NCBI GenBank assembly: GCA_905182485.1
Contig: CAJJBO010000009.1
Coordinates: 1-44,463, forward strand
Reading direction: 5' to 3'
DNA length: 44,463 bases
DNA from: an uncultured Luminiphilus sp.
GTDB taxonomy: Bacteria > Pseudomonadota > Gammaproteobacteria > Pseudomonadales > Halieaceae
Shown here: one piece after another, positions 1 to 10,065 of the stretch
Layout: each line of letters starts with the position of its first letter
Position numbering within the stretch: position 1 is the stretch's first letter
Notes under the pieces: generated by a model
Database searches by the model: none
Told to the model about the DNA's origin: nothing
What the model saw: the letters and a program-made list of their open reading frames with translations, nothing else
Made by a program: the position numbers and the translations under genes

Positions 1-468
1 GGTATTGCGAGCCCCGTCGATGCGGTCTCGGTTGATGTGCGGGCGCCTACCTCGGCATCCGCCAAGGTGGAATTTTTATCGATTCTTGAAAATCTGGCAG
101 TCGATCCCGCTGCGGCTTCGGCCAAAATAGTGGTGAACTCGCGCAGCGGCACCATCGTGATTGGGAGTGACGTGCGCCTTAAAGAAGCGGCTGTTGCTCA
201 CGGCAACCTAACCGTTCGGATCACAGAGGATTTTCGCGTCAGTCAACCGGGAGCCTTTGCCGGTGGTGGCCAGACCGTCGTGACGCCAGGGTCTGAGGTG
301 GACATCGAGGAGGGAGACGCACGGATGTTTGTGCTGAGCCCGGGAGTCAGCCTGCAGGAACTGGTCGATGCGGTGAATCAGGTTGGTGCGGCGCCAGGTG
401 ACGTGATTGCTGTACTCGAGGCACTACAACAAGCGGGCGCTATGAGCGCTCGGCTGATTGTGATTTGA
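1..468 (+). CDS. flgI: FlgI, flagellar P-ring protein (3' part)
   Basis: The frame is open from base 1 (coding starts left of the window) and ends in TGA at 466-468, giving the last 155 residues. The tail VGAAPGDVIAVLEALQQAGA followed by a hydrophobic end is the characteristic C-terminus of FlgI, which forms the P ring around the rod in the peptidoglycan layer. The first ATG in this frame, at 37, is internal and is not a start. It lies 9 bases before flgJ, in the normal flgI-flgJ-flgK-flgL order, so it is the end of a rod/ring operon that continues off the left edge. No frame break is seen in this part. Confidence 0.93.
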   Translation, partial: GIASPVDAVSVDVRAPTSASAKVEFLSILENLAVDPAAASAKIVVNSRSGTIVIGSDVRLKEAAVAHGNLTVRITEDFRVSQPGAFAGGGQTVVTPGSEVDIEEGDARMFVLSPGVSLQELVDAVNQVGAAPGDVIAVLEALQQAGAMSARLIVI

Positions 469-477
469 GTCGCCGTT

Positions 478-997
478 ATGATTGATCCGAGCACAGCGCA
501 AACGGTTTACAACGACATGGGGGCCCTCGCGGACCTTCGCACGCGTGCGCAGTCTAACCCCAGCGATGCGGTTGATGAGGTTGCGCAGCAATTCGAGGCG
601 CTTTTCATCCAGATGATGCTCAAATCCATGCGTGATGCGGTTGAAGAGGGTGGCCTCTTTGACAGCCATCAGCTTGAGACTTACGAGCAAATGGCTGATC
701 AGCAGCTGGCTTTGGACATGGCATCTGACGGGGGTATCGGTCTTGCTGATGCCATGATTACCCAGTTGTCTCGGGCTCAGAGCATCGTTGACGCCTCGGA
801 AAGCAATCAGACATCGCTTGCCTCCCAAGGCTTGCCACTGCAACCCGCTGGAACCTGCTAATCCCGGTAAAGCGCTCTCCGCGCAGGAGCGAAAGGCGTT
901 TAGCCTTTACCGTGACGCAGCCGCTGAAACCTTGGATCAGCGTGACGCGCCTAATGGCCCGACATCAAGCAACGCGTTGCTGATCGAGCGATACTGA
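478..997 (+). CDS. flgJ: FlgJ, rod-cap/rod-binding protein, single-domain form, probable frame break near the 3' end
   Basis: From ATG 478 the frame encodes 127 residues and stops at 861. Residues about 37-100 (QQFEALFIQMMLKSMRDA, then a GLFDS and YEQMADQQLA segment) are the FlgJ N-terminal rod-binding domain that caps the growing rod in the periplasm. The glucosaminidase domain found at the C-terminus of enterobacterial FlgJ is absent; single-domain FlgJ is common in other bacteria. A second frame, open through 788-997, continues with a plausible tail (KALSAQERKAFSLYRDAAAE) and ends one base before flgK, so I think one base is wrong between 788 and 861 and the true stop is at 997. If not, flgJ ends at 861 and 862-998 is non-coding. 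Confidence 0.82.
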
Positions 998-998
998 G

Positions 999-2895
999 AT
1001 GGCTAACCCCTTAGGCATCGGTTATTCCGCGCTGGAATCCCTGCAGAAGGCAATTTCTATCACGGGCAATAACATCGCCAACGTCAACACGGAAGGCTAC
1101 AGCCGGCAAATAGCCAGCTTCGATGAGCAACCGGGCTACGGCGTCAAGATCTCGAGCGTCGAGAGAAACTATGATTTTTATTTAAGCCGAGAAGTTCAAG
1201 AGCGAACGGCAGGCCGGTTTGAGGCCACCACCACCAGTGATCTGGCCTCGCGGTTGAACACATTGCTCACGGACCCCGCGACGAGCGCTGCCGGCGTGCT
1301 GGATAACTTTTTTTCTGCGGTACAAGATGTTGCTAATAACCCTTCAACGCTCCCTGAACGGCAGGTGCTGTTGGGTGAGGCGCAAACGCTGAGCGGATCG
1401 CTTTCAGTTCATCGACGGGCGCATAGGGGCGTTGAGCAGCGAGATTAACCTGCGAACGGGGACGGTTGTCGCCGAGATCAATGGACTCTCGGCACTAACA
1501 TTGCGACCCTTAGCACCATGTTCAAAATTGCGACCTCTTTTCAACGCATCGCGGTGACAGGCGGCGCCGGATCTTTTGGATGAGCGAGATCGCAATCTGG
1601 CCGGCCTCTCGAAACTGGTTGGCTACACCATTCGGGAGAATGGAAACGGGGTTTTTGACGTGACGATGGGTGGTGGGCAACCGCTGGTCAGTCAATTTAC
1701 CGCCCATTCACTGACGACTTTTGTATCCACCACCAACCCCAAGGCCATGGCAGTGGCGGGTAAAAGCGCTAATGCCGACATTAGTTCCCTCATAACGGGG
1801 GGTGAGTTGGGTGGACTGATTGATTTTAGGGTCAATAGCCTCGACCCTGCGCAAGCTCAGTTAGGGCTCGTGGCTGCTGAGTCAGCGCGAGTTTCAATGC
1901 GCAATGCCAGGCGCGACGCAATGGTGCGGCAGGTACCGCGCTCTTTTCGAGCACCACGCCCGCAGTCACGGCGGCATCAGCCAATACCGGCAGCGCAGTC
2001 ATCACTGCCACGATCGAGGATGCGAGCGCTTTAACTGGGGACCGTTACGGACTTGCGTATGACGGCACGAACTGGGCGTTACAAAATCTCACAACATTAG
2101 CAAGCCAGGCAATTAGCCCCCCGGCAACGGTTCATGGTTTCAAAGTGACGGTTGCAAGCGGCACCGCCGCCGCTGGCGACTCTTATTTAATTGACCTAGT
2201 CGGCAACGGGGCTTCAACTTTCGATGTTGTTTTGACCGATCCAGAGAAAATTGCGGCAGCCATGCCAGTCAGAAGCAGCGAGTCCCTCACCAATAGAGGC
2301 GTATCGGCACGTTCTGCACCGAATATGACGGTGACCTCGACGACTGTTGCTCCCACATTGCCCCTCGCCAATGCCTTGGTACTCGACGTTCAACTCGGCG
2401 CACAGAATCGGTACGACGTGACCGGGGGTGCCAGCACCAACCTGGCCTATCACACCGGCGAATGACGCTTCGGCAGGAGTGAGCCGGACGATCGGCGGGC
2501 TGACCTTTACCTTGTCGGGCACACCGGTCGATGACGACGATGTCATTACGATAATTGCGAATAACACGGCAGCCTCAGGTGACAACCGCAATATGTTGTT
2601 GATGGGGGGGCTTGCGACCAGTAAGTACGTGGAGGGTGAGCGGACCTTCAGTGATGAATACAGCTCACTTGTGACCAACGTTGCCGTGAAGTCCCGAAAG
2701 GCGCAGTCCACCGCGAATGCAGAGAAGGTGTTGTTGGAGCAGGCGACAACGGCCCGGGATAATCTTCAGGGTGTGAACCTTGAGGAAGAGGCAATTCATC
2801 AACAGCGCTATCAGCAGGCGCTGCAGGCCGCGGCACAGTTGGTGTCGATTGCCGATACCGTGTTCCAGGCCATGCTGATGGCGACTCAGCGGTGA
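999..2895 (+). CDS. flgK: FlgK, hook-filament junction protein 1, frame broken several times
   Basis: FlgK is the first of two adaptor proteins between hook and filament, exported through the flagellar type III apparatus. The N-terminus from ATG 999 (LGIGYSALESLQKAISITG, NNIANVNTEGYSRQ) is diagnostic, as is the C-terminal coiled part (EEEAIHQQRYQQALQAAAQL) ending at TGA 2893-2895. Between them the frame changes near 1400-1420, twice in 1480-1575 (LLDERDRNLAGLSKLVGYT resumes at about 1573), near 1890-1920 and near 2445-2470. Each piece carries FlgK-like sequence in the right order and joined length is about 630 residues, usual for the family. This is one CDS with clustered single-base errors, or a decayed gene. 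It begins one base after flgJ and is followed by flgL after 14 bases. Confidence 0.88.
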
Positions 2896-2909
2896 GAGAG
2901 GGTTAAGCC

Positions 2910-4112
2910 ATGAGAATGTCTACGGTACAAATTTTTAACCAGGGCGTGAACAACCTGCTGGACAGGCAGGCAGACGTGACCAAGACACAGGAGCAGCTTG
3001 CGTCTGGTAAGCGGATTATGAACGCCAGCGAGGATCCGGCGGGTGCTGCGCGCACGCTGGATATCACGTCACAATTAGCTCGGATTGACGCTTATCAGCG
3101 TAATACTGGGACGGTGCAAAGCAATTTAGGCCTAGAGGAGGGCGCCCTCAGTGGTGTGATCAACGACTTGCAGCGAGCTCGAGAGCTCACCATTCAGGGC
3201 AATAACGCGACGATGACTGCGTCTGACAGAGGCTCGATTGCGGTGGAGCTGTCTGCGATTTTGGAGTCACTCATAGCCAGGGGAAACACTCAGGACGCCT
3301 CGGGGGAATATATTTTCGGGGGGTTTCAGTCGGGTGTGCAGCCTTTCAGCAAGACCACTGGCGGTGCGGCCTATAACGGTGATGACGGGCAGAGGTTTAT
3401 GCAGGTCAGCGCCGATGTGCAAATAGCGTCGAGCAACCCAGGTAGCGAAGTCTTTATGTCTGCCACCGCAGGTAATGGCAGCTTTGATTATCGAAGCGCG
3501 GCAAACAATGCGGGCACAGCTGTCGTTACTACTACGTCCGCTGCGGCTAATTACGTGCCTGACACTTACACTCTGGCCTTCATTAAGGCCAATGCAAATG
3601 ACCCAATCACTTACACAGTGACTGGTGATACCTCTGGACAGGTAGCCACCGGTAACTACACCGAAAACGGCGCGATTGCCTTCGCCAATGGCGAAATTCG
3701 GTTAAAGGGTATTCCTGTACACGGCGATAGTTTCACCGTTACCTCGGTTCCGCGTCAGGATATATTCACGACGATTAAGGACATAGAAAGTATTTTTGCG
3801 AGCGCATCTGATACGACCGCCAGCGCAACACGCGTCCACAATGAGGCATCGCGGGCTTTGAGCAACTTAGATAATGCGCTGGAGAAGGTGCTTACTGTTC
3901 AGTCGGAAGTCGGCACGCGGCTGCGGCGCACCGAGATGCAAACGGACACCAACGAGGCGTTTAACTATCAGTTGAAGGAGACGCTCTCGGGACTGCAGGA
4001 CCTCGACTACGCCGAGGCCATTAGCCGGCTCAATATCCAGATGCTGGCGTTGCAGGCGGCACAGCAGACGTTTGCCAAGACCCAAACTATGAGTCTGTTT
4101 AACTACCTGTAG
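2910..4112 (+). CDS. flgL: FlgL, hook-filament junction protein 3
   Basis: An intact 400-residue protein. The N-terminus (MRMSTVQIFNQGVNNLLDRQ, followed by QLASGKRIMNASEDPAGAA) is the flagellin-like helical region of FlgL, and the C-terminal end (DLDYAEAISRLNIQMLALQA, ending QTMSLFNYL) is equally typical. FlgL sits between FlgK and the flagellin filament. A purine-rich ribosome site (GAGAGAGG) lies about 8 bases before ATG 2910. The central region is hypervariable as usual. It is the last gene of the flgI-J-K-L run; 516 non-coding bases separate it from fliC. Confidence 0.95.
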   Translation: MRMSTVQIFNQGVNNLLDRQADVTKTQEQLASGKRIMNASEDPAGAARTLDITSQLARIDAYQRNTGTVQSNLGLEEGALSGVINDLQRARELTIQGNNATMTASDRGSIAVELSAILESLIARGNTQDASGEYIFGGFQSGVQPFSKTTGGAAYNGDDGQRFMQVSADVQIASSNPGSEVFMSATAGNGSFDYRSAANNAGTAVVTTTSAAANYVPDTYTLAFIKANANDPITYTVTGDTSGQVATGNYTENGAIAFANGEIRLKGIPVHGDSFTVTSVPRQDIFTTIKDIESIFASASDTTASATRVHNEASRALSNLDNALEKVLTVQSEVGTRLRRTEMQTDTNEAFNYQLKETLSGLQDLDYAEAISRLNIQMLALQAAQQTFAKTQTMSLFNYL

Positions 4113-4628
4113 TTTCTGCGCAGAGTGCTGGGTCGTTAGCAGCTTGGTATTGGCCGCTGCGCTCACTGACCTTATCCACTATGTTTCGCCGCGTTTCTTG
4201 CGCCTCTTCATTCTAGACTTCTTCTTTTTCTGGGCCAACGCGCCGTCCAAGCCCTCGTCATTCCACTAGCGACCGCTGTTTCTGGCCGTACAGCTCTTTT
4301 TCGTATGCCACATCCCTCGTTTTCGATCCGTGTGGCGACAAATACGGCAGCGGCTTCGATTTCAATGGGAGGTATCCGTTGCGTCTCATTGGCTGTACTT
4401 GTCTCGGAAATGCTTTTTTGCCCCGTAACCGCAAGGGGTGGGCCGGGGTCAGTGGCCCAAATGCTGATCAATTTAATTTTTTAAGAAAAAAACTTAAATG
4501 GTAGACCAACAGGCGCTATTAAAGGTGTAACACGCCGCTTGTCCACCAGAATCTAACTGAAGATGGTCATCCGGAGCTAACTCACCATGAAGTTTGTCCA
4601 TGGGAAATCTACTCAAAGGAGCTTAGTC
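4113..4628 (+). promoter_or_regulatory. Non-coding region before flagellin with candidate sigma28 promoter
   Basis: No convincing gene is present in these 516 bases; the longest frames are low-quality antisense ORFs. The right half becomes AT-rich (4470-4500, including a TTAAG/CTTAA inverted repeat around a run of seven A). A weak sigma28-like arrangement is TAAA at 4495-4498, 15 bases, then CGCTATTA at 4514-4521, only half matching the GCCGATAA consensus. No GG-N10-GC sigma54 site with the usual flanks was found. A strong ribosome site (AAAGGAG, about 4614-4621) precedes fliC. Flagellin genes are usually FliA-dependent, so a promoter here is expected; the exact site is uncertain. Confidence 0.4.
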
Positions 4629-6210
4629 ATGGGACAGGTAATCAATACAAACATGCCATCGTTGGCCGCTCAGCGAGCGTTGAACAGCTCGCAGGGCGAT
4701 GTGCAGACCGCTTTGTCGCGGCTTTCATCGGGTCTCCGTATTAACGGCGCGAAAGGATGACGCTGCCGGCCTTGCGATTTCGGAGCGTTTTAGCTCACAG
4801 ATTAAGGGCCTGAACCAGGCTGTCCGTAACGCTAACGACGCGATCTCGCTGTCGCAGACCGCCGAAAGCGCGCTCGCCGGCACTACGGATCTCCTGCAGC
4901 GGGCTCGTGAGCTGGCGGTGCAGTCTGCCAACGCCACCAACAGCTCGTACCGACCGCGCCGCGCTGCAGGCTGAGGTTGACTCAGCTCGTGGCGGAAATT
5001 GACCGTATCGCTACGACGACCTCGTTCAACGGCCTCAAGCTGCTCGACGGCAACTTCAGTAACAAGCAGTTCCAGGTCGGGGCGCAGGCCAATGAGACCG
5101 TTGGTGTCACCATTGCCAGCGCGAAGTCGGACGCGTTAGGCGTGGTGCCAATGCTGGTAGCTGTTGGTGCCACCTTCGATCGCGGCCATCGTTGCGGCGG
5201 CAACGGACGGTGCTCAGTGACCGTCTCGCGGAAGTCCTGTCGTTTTTCTGTGACTCCCACCGGCGGCACATGCTCACGGCGACCTACTGTGACCGCCGTC
5301 GCCGGTGAGACTTCGGCAGGCGACTAGCCTCGCGGATTACGGCCAGACGTGAGTCGGCTTGACCGCTACTGCGACCACCACGGCGGCGCGCCTGTCTCGA
5401 AGGGCACCGCCATAGCTCCTGCTGCTGACCATCGATGCCTTTACCATTTCGGTCAATGGCACGTCGTATTGGCGCCGTTGACTGCGGGCGCTAAGCGATA
5501 CCGTATTTGGCGCTGACATCTTAAGGCTCGCAGTGATCGCGTCTAAGTCGGCTCTTGCTGGCCTGTCGGTTACGTCTGACGCGAATGGAGCTACGATAAC
5601 AGATTCCACTGGTGCGGACGTCGTAATCAAGATTGAAGCTCAAAGTGACAATACCGACGACTTGTTCGTCGAGGCAATGCAGGCAGACGGAACCATATCT
5701 GGGGACGGCACTTTGACGGGCAAGGAATTGAACGCAGCCAACGAGGCGACCGTTGTATCTGGTGACATCAATTTCACCACCAACGAGCCAACGACTACAG
5801 CCTTTACGGTATCATCGTCCAGCTCAGACCCTGGCGCGATGTTGGCTGATGTCGGCGCTGGCGCAGCTCAGACGGGTACGGTTGCCCAGTCGGCTGACAA
5901 GGTCTCCACGATGTCGATCAACACGGTGGCGACAGCGAACACCGCCATTCAGGTCATTGACGCGGCTATTGCGACCATTTCTAGCACCAGAGCGGACCTT
6001 GGTGCGACGCAGAACCGATTCGATTCGATCGTATCTGGTCTGCAGGTCGCGTCTGACAACCAGTCTGCAGCTCGAAGTCGGATTGTAGACGCCGACTTCG
6101 CTCAGGAAACTGCGACCTTGACACGTGGCCAGATCCTGCAGCAGGCCGGTATTGCGGTATTAGCTCAGGCCAATGCGGCTCCGCAGAATGTGCTTTCGCT
6201 GTTACAGTAA
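4629..6210 (+). CDS. fliC: FliC, flagellin, frame broken several times
   Basis: The filament subunit. ATG 4629 follows an AAAGGAG ribosome site by 8 bases. The conserved D0/D1 N-terminus ([28 protein letters not shown], then [12 protein letters not shown]) and C-terminus ([20 protein letters not shown], ending [14 protein letters not shown]) are unmistakable. The first break is at about 4755, where one extra G turns AAAGATGAC into AAAGGATGAC; others are an extra base near 4948 ([11 protein letters not shown] expected) and near 4974, and several in the hypervariable centre 5130-5540. All conserved segments survive in order; joined length is about 525 residues. The clean one-base nature in the most conserved codons argues for sequence error. 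Confidence 0.9.
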
Positions 6211-6242
6211 CATGAAAGTCAGCGGCGGCAGTTTGCGCCGTA

Positions 6243-6270
6243 GCCGGGAGGGATTACCCTTCCGGCTTTT
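6243..6270 (+). terminator. Rho-independent terminator after fliC
   Basis: GCCGGGAGGG, a 4-base loop (ATTA), then CCCTTCCGGC followed by TTTT: a 10-bp stem with one G-T pair and a U run, 33 bases after the flagellin stop codon. It separates the highly expressed flagellin gene from flaG. Confidence 0.88.
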
Positions 6271-6324
6271 CCTCGTTTTGAGGGCAATGAAGAGCGGTAT
6301 CCTTCATGTATGGAGGGTTAGGTA

Positions 6325-6756
6325 ATGAAGTCTGATGGTTTAAGTATGTTAAGCCAGGTTAGGATGGCGGCACCTGAGACGAATCCCAGTGTCGAAATGA
6401 GAAAGGCGGCAAGTGGGGCGCCCGTGCGGCAAGACGTATCCTTCGACGGCAGAATACAGCCGCAAGATGCTGTTCAGGGCGTGGACTCGGTTATAGATGC
6501 TGAGTCAGTGGCGCAAGCGGTTCAGAAAATCGTTTCCTACGGAGAATCGCTTGGCCGTTCGCTGGCCATTAGCGTCGATGAGCGCTCGGGGGATTTTATC
6601 GTTAAGGTCCAAAACTCCACTACCGATGAGGTAGTTCGCCAAATCCCCTCGGAGGAGGTCCTTAGAATTGCTGCTGCCATTCAGGACCAATTCGCGAACC
6701 TGGAACTCATGGGCGAGGAAGGAGCCAGGGGCCTGTTGCTAGAGACCCTGGCCTAG
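6325..6756 (+). CDS. flaG: FlaG family protein
   Basis: A 143-residue protein whose C-terminal half (residues about 70-130: LAISVDERSGDFIVKVQNST, VVRQIPSEEVLRIAAAI) is the FlaG domain; the N-terminal half is low-complexity and variable, as usual. FlaG proteins are encoded between flagellin and the filament cap in polar flagellates and influence filament length. GGAGGG lies 8 bases before ATG 6325. It follows the fliC terminator and precedes the fliD sigma54 promoter, so it may be read through from fliC or have its own promoter, which I could not identify in the 54-base gap. Confidence 0.9.
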   Translation: MKSDGLSMLSQVRMAAPETNPSVEMRKAASGAPVRQDVSFDGRIQPQDAVQGVDSVIDAESVAQAVQKIVSYGESLGRSLAISVDERSGDFIVKVQNSTTDEVVRQIPSEEVLRIAAAIQDQFANLELMGEEGARGLLLETLA

Positions 6757-6778
6757 CTCTAACTTAAGCAAGTTTTTC

Positions 6779-6794
6779 TGGCATGCATATTGCT
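6779..6794 (+). promoter_or_regulatory. Sigma54 (-24/-12) promoter for fliD
   Basis: TGGCATGCATATTGCT: GG at 6780-6781 and GC at 6792-6793 are separated by exactly 10 bases, matching the consensus TGGCAYG-N4-TTGCW at every conserved position. It lies 93 bases before the fliD start codon. Filament-cap operons of polar flagellates are RpoN-dependent class II/III units, so fliD-fliS-fliT is the likely transcript. Confidence 0.85.
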
Positions 6795-6886
6795 TCTATT
6801 CTAGGGGTAGTGGTGTGCTTGTGCTTCAAAAATATGTCTGCCGAGTGCTCCCAACAAATAGTCTAGCTTGAAGAGGGAGCAATTTG

Positions 6887-8940
6887 ATGGCGATATCAGC
6901 AACAGGCTTGGGCTCTGGCCTTGATATCGAGGGACTGGTCACGCAACTGGTTTCGGCGGAGCGCATGCCGATTGAGCAACGCATCTTCAGGACAGAGCGC
7001 AGTCTGACCACTGACATATCCGCTCTAGGCTCCTTGAAAAGTGCTTTATCTGACTTAAAGACAAGTGCAAGTTCAGTCAGTAGTGCCGCAACGTATTCAA
7101 AACGAAACGCAACGAGTTCTGACTCCACTAAGGTAAGCGTATCGGCCACTGATGCCGCAGCGCTAGGTTCTTACAATGTTGAGGTGAGCGGCTTGGCTAC
7201 CACTCACTCCGTAGCCATTCGTAACCAATTCTCATCCCTTACCGAAACGGTTGGAACAGGAACGCTGACCTTTACCTTCGGGACAACGGGATACACGGCG
7301 CATGCCAGTGATAACACGAGCGATGCCTATGACAGTTTTGTGGCAAAAGCAGGGGTGGCTTCAAGCGCAGTAACGATTGATGGAACAAACAACACATTGG
7401 CCGGGCTCAGAGACGCCATCAATGAGGCTGACATCGGCGTCTCAGCGGCTATCGTTAATCAAGGATCTGCTTACCGACTGTTGTTATCCAGCACCGCTTC
7501 TGGTGCAGAGAGCAGCATACAGATATCCGTGACTGATTCTGGCGACAGCAACAACACTGATGGTAACGGCTTATCCAGGTTGGCATTTAACGCCTCGGCT
7601 GGAACGTCAAACGCCCACCAAACCACTGCTGGCTCTGACGCGGCATTCAAGATCAACGGGCTTTCGGTGACCAGTGCGACAAACTCAGTGACCTCTGCGA
7701 TAAACGGTTTGACCATAAACCTATTGGCCACCACTACTGCTCCCGCAACGGTCTCTGTTTCGGACAATACAGCTGGCGTCAAGGCTGCGATTAACAGTTT
7801 CGTGAAGGGTTACAACGACTTTGTGACCAAAGCTGATGCCCTCACGGCTTTTGATGCGACCGCTGGTGTTAAAGGCCCGCTGCTGGGAGACTTCACTACC
7901 AGAACGATTACCGGTCAGCTTCGGACCACGCTCAGTGCCGCAGCGGAGGGATACGTTGGCGCTTACAGCCGTATGGCTGAGATCGGCGTGGCGCTATCCA
8001 GTAAGGGAAAGTTAGCAGTTAACGATAAAGTTCTCTCCAGCGCACTCAAAAATAACTTTGACGATGTCACTGCCGTCCTCGCCAGATTTGCTAAGCCTTC
8101 CGGCGGCAGTGGTTTAAGGCCGGCGAGCTTTACAGATAATGTCCCGGACGGTACTTACGCCGTGGCTGTGTCCTCCCTCGCGACAGCGGGAAAGGTCAGT
8201 GCCACTGTGGCCTCTGCTGGTTTCCCAAAGACTGTGGGTGGTTCTTCCAACGAGTTGTCCGTCAGCGTGGATGGGACTGCCAGCGGCACGATCACACTCG
8301 CGAGTGGCGCTTATGCAAATTTGTCTGCGCTGGCCACTGAGTTGCAAACGAAAATCAATGCCGATACGACCCTCCGCGCCGCTGGTAAGGCAGTCACAGT
8401 TAGCGTTTCGGGTGACGATATCGAGGTCCGCTCAAACAAGTTAGGAAGTCCACCTCTACCGTCGTGATGGCAAATGTTGGCAGTGACACCACGCTCTGGC
8501 AACAGTTGGCTTGGGTTCTCTCAACGACTAACGGTACCGACCTCGTAGGCACAATCGATGGGGTCGCGGCGTTGCCGCGGGCAACGTGTTGTCCGGCGCG
8601 GTTGGCAGTAATGCCGCTGGAATGGCAATTAATGTGTCGAGCACGGCCGGTGGCACGATTGTGTTATCCAATGGAGTGGCGAATCAGTTCTCGGAGCTAC
8701 TCGAGAGCGTGGTCAAGGACGATAACGCCCTCGACTTACGCATCACGAACCTGAACTCGCGAGCCGAGGAGCTGACGACTGACAAAGCCCAGATGGAGCG
8801 CCGGTTGGAAGCGATAGAGAAGCGTTACCGAACTCCAGTTTGGTACGCTTGACGCCCTGCTCGCCGATCTCACTAACACCGGTACTTTCCTGACACAGCA
8901 AATGAAAAATATTCCCGTGCCCGGGGCAAGCAAAAAGTAA
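6887..8940 (+). CDS. fliD: FliD, filament cap protein, frame broken near the 3' end
   Basis: FliD forms the cap that folds flagellin at the filament tip. ATG 6887 (GAGGGAG 8-14 bases upstream; a TTG one codon earlier is less likely) begins MAISATGLGSGLDIEGLVTQ, the canonical N-terminus. The first frame runs to 8467. The remainder continues in other frames: VVMANVGSDTTL (8461 on), GNVLSGAVGSNAAGMAINVS (about 8580 on), then a final coiled part LDLRITNLNSRAEELTTDKA and KRYRTQFGTLDALLADLTNT, where one extra C near 8840 must be removed. The stop is TAA 8938-8940. Breaks are at about 8445, 8500, 8570 and 8840. Joined length is about 684 residues, long but within range for FliD with variable central domains. 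Confidence 0.9.
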
Positions 8941-8961
8941 TTAGATTTGGAGCGATGAAAA

Positions 8962-9396
8962 ATGAATGCAAGCACAGCACTAGCAGCCTACAAGGCGACA
9001 AAAACTCAAGCCGCAATAATCGACGAGGCCAGCCCTCATCAGCTGGTGGCCCTGTTGTTCGACGGGGCTCTCGAGAGGATTGCTGAGGCCAGAGGCGCAA
9101 TTGAGCGAATCGAGCAAGCCGGCGACGGCTTGGCAGCCGGCGAGGTTGCAACTAAGGGTGAGGCAATAGGCAAGGCAATTGCTATCCTTGATAGCCTCCG
9201 CGTGACCCTCGACCATGAGCAAGGCGGGGAGCTTGCCGGCAATCTCAGTGGACTCTATGACTACATGACGCGTAGGCTCTTGGAGGCCAACGCGACTAAG
9301 GATGTCAAAATGCTGACGGAGGTGGCTGATCTCGTGAAGGAAATCAAGGCAGCTTGGAGCCAGGTGCCGCCAGAACTTCACCGCGTCAGCGAGTGA
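8962..9396 (+). CDS. fliS: FliS, flagellin export chaperone
   Basis: A 144-residue all-helical protein matching FliS: the start MNASTALAAYKATKTQAAII, SPHQLVALLFDGALERI (residues about 27-43) and LYDYMTRRLLEAN. FliS binds the C-terminal D0 helix of flagellin in the cytoplasm and delivers it to FlhA. GGAG lies about 11 bases before ATG 8962. It sits 21 bases after fliD, its usual neighbour, and would share the fliD sigma54 promoter. Confidence 0.95.
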   Translation: MNASTALAAYKATKTQAAIIDEASPHQLVALLFDGALERIAEARGAIERIEQAGDGLAAGEVATKGEAIGKAIAILDSLRVTLDHEQGGELAGNLSGLYDYMTRRLLEANATKDVKMLTEVADLVKEIKAAWSQVPPELHRVSE

Positions 9397-9422
9397 GTTT
9401 TGGTTTCTGAAAAGGCTTTGCT

Positions 9423-9767
9423 ATGAATACAATCATACCCGCTCTGACCATCGGCCAGACGCGCTTGCTCGCGACCGTAATCAAGACCACGCGCAATATG
9501 CTTGCGCTGGCTGAGGATGAGGCTTGGGACGCGGTGGCGGACCTTGAGGTCCTGCGCCGAGAGGATCTTAAGCGCTGCTTTGAGATTCCCGTGGGGGAGG
9601 ATCAGGGAGAGTTAGTTGCCGAGGCGCTCGCTGTCATTTTACATCTCAACGAGGAGCTCATGAGTCGGTTGCAGGTGGCTCGTGACGTGGTTCGCGAAGA
9701 GGGGAGTGCTCAAGCCCGCACCCTCGAGGCAGTGGTCGAGTATCAGAGTATACATTTGGTGCGCTAA
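9423..9767 (+). CDS. FliT-like export chaperone (FleP position)
   Basis: A small 114-residue helical protein with an acidic, leucine-rich sequence (MLALAEDEAWDAVADLEVLR, LHLNEELMSRLQVARDVVRE). FliT/FleP proteins, the chaperones for FliD, are short helical proteins encoded immediately after fliS; position, length and the helix with a W-D-x-x-x-L-E pattern all agree, but FliT sequences are so variable that I infer this mainly from context. The start ATG 9423 follows AAAGG by 6 bases and lies 26 bases after fliS. Confidence 0.7.
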   Translation: MNTIIPALTIGQTRLLATVIKTTRNMLALAEDEAWDAVADLEVLRREDLKRCFEIPVGEDQGELVAEALAVILHLNEELMSRLQVARDVVREEGSAQARTLEAVVEYQSIHLVR

Positions 9768-10065
9768 GACCCTATGAGCCAGCTCCGGCGGGAATCGCCC
9801 CCCGACAATCGGTCCGCATCTCCGTGCTGTGCCCCGCCGGCTCAGCAGTGCTTATCAACTGCGCCCGCCGTGCCGGCTGGGTCGTCAAAAAGTTGACGCA
9901 TTTTATCTGACGTGCAAAGGTACGGGCGTAATGGCCGCTTGTGAGGGCGGTCCTTCACTTTTTTAACCAAAAATCCGGGACCGTTTATGTTTCAAAATTC
10001 TGAGCTAGTGACTTGGCCAGACCCGGGTGTCAGTCGCGGACTAGGCAGTTAGGTCACGTCAGCGT
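9768..10065 (+). promoter_or_regulatory. Non-coding leader of fleQ with FleQ-box palindrome
   Basis: No gene is seen in these 298 bases. At 9884-9897 GTCAAAAAGTTGAC is a 14-bp palindrome (arms CGTCAA/TTGACG if extended to 9883-9898) that fits the published FleQ-binding consensus GTCAnTAAATTGAC in both half sites, which suggests that FleQ controls its own gene. Left of it, 9776-9845 carries GC-rich complementary arms (CCGGCGGG ... CCCCGCCGG) that can form a hairpin, probably ending the fliD operon although no U run follows. A second inverted pair CGGTCC/GGACCG lies at about 9949-9985. An in-frame stop (TAG, 10042-10044) shows that fleQ cannot extend left in its own frame. Confidence 0.55.

Noticed and set aside
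424..843. 139-codon minus-strand frame over flgJ
   Set aside because: Antisense shadow of a recognised gene; sequence is rich in His/Arg/Cys without domain features.
4208..4471. 87-codon frame on the minus strand between flgL and fliC
   Set aside because: No ribosome site, low-complexity composition, and it lies in a region expected to hold the flagellin promoter; no family resemblance.
4495..4521. Confident sigma28 promoter for fliC
   Set aside because: The -35-like TAAA is present but only half of the -10 element matches; kept only as a weak candidate.
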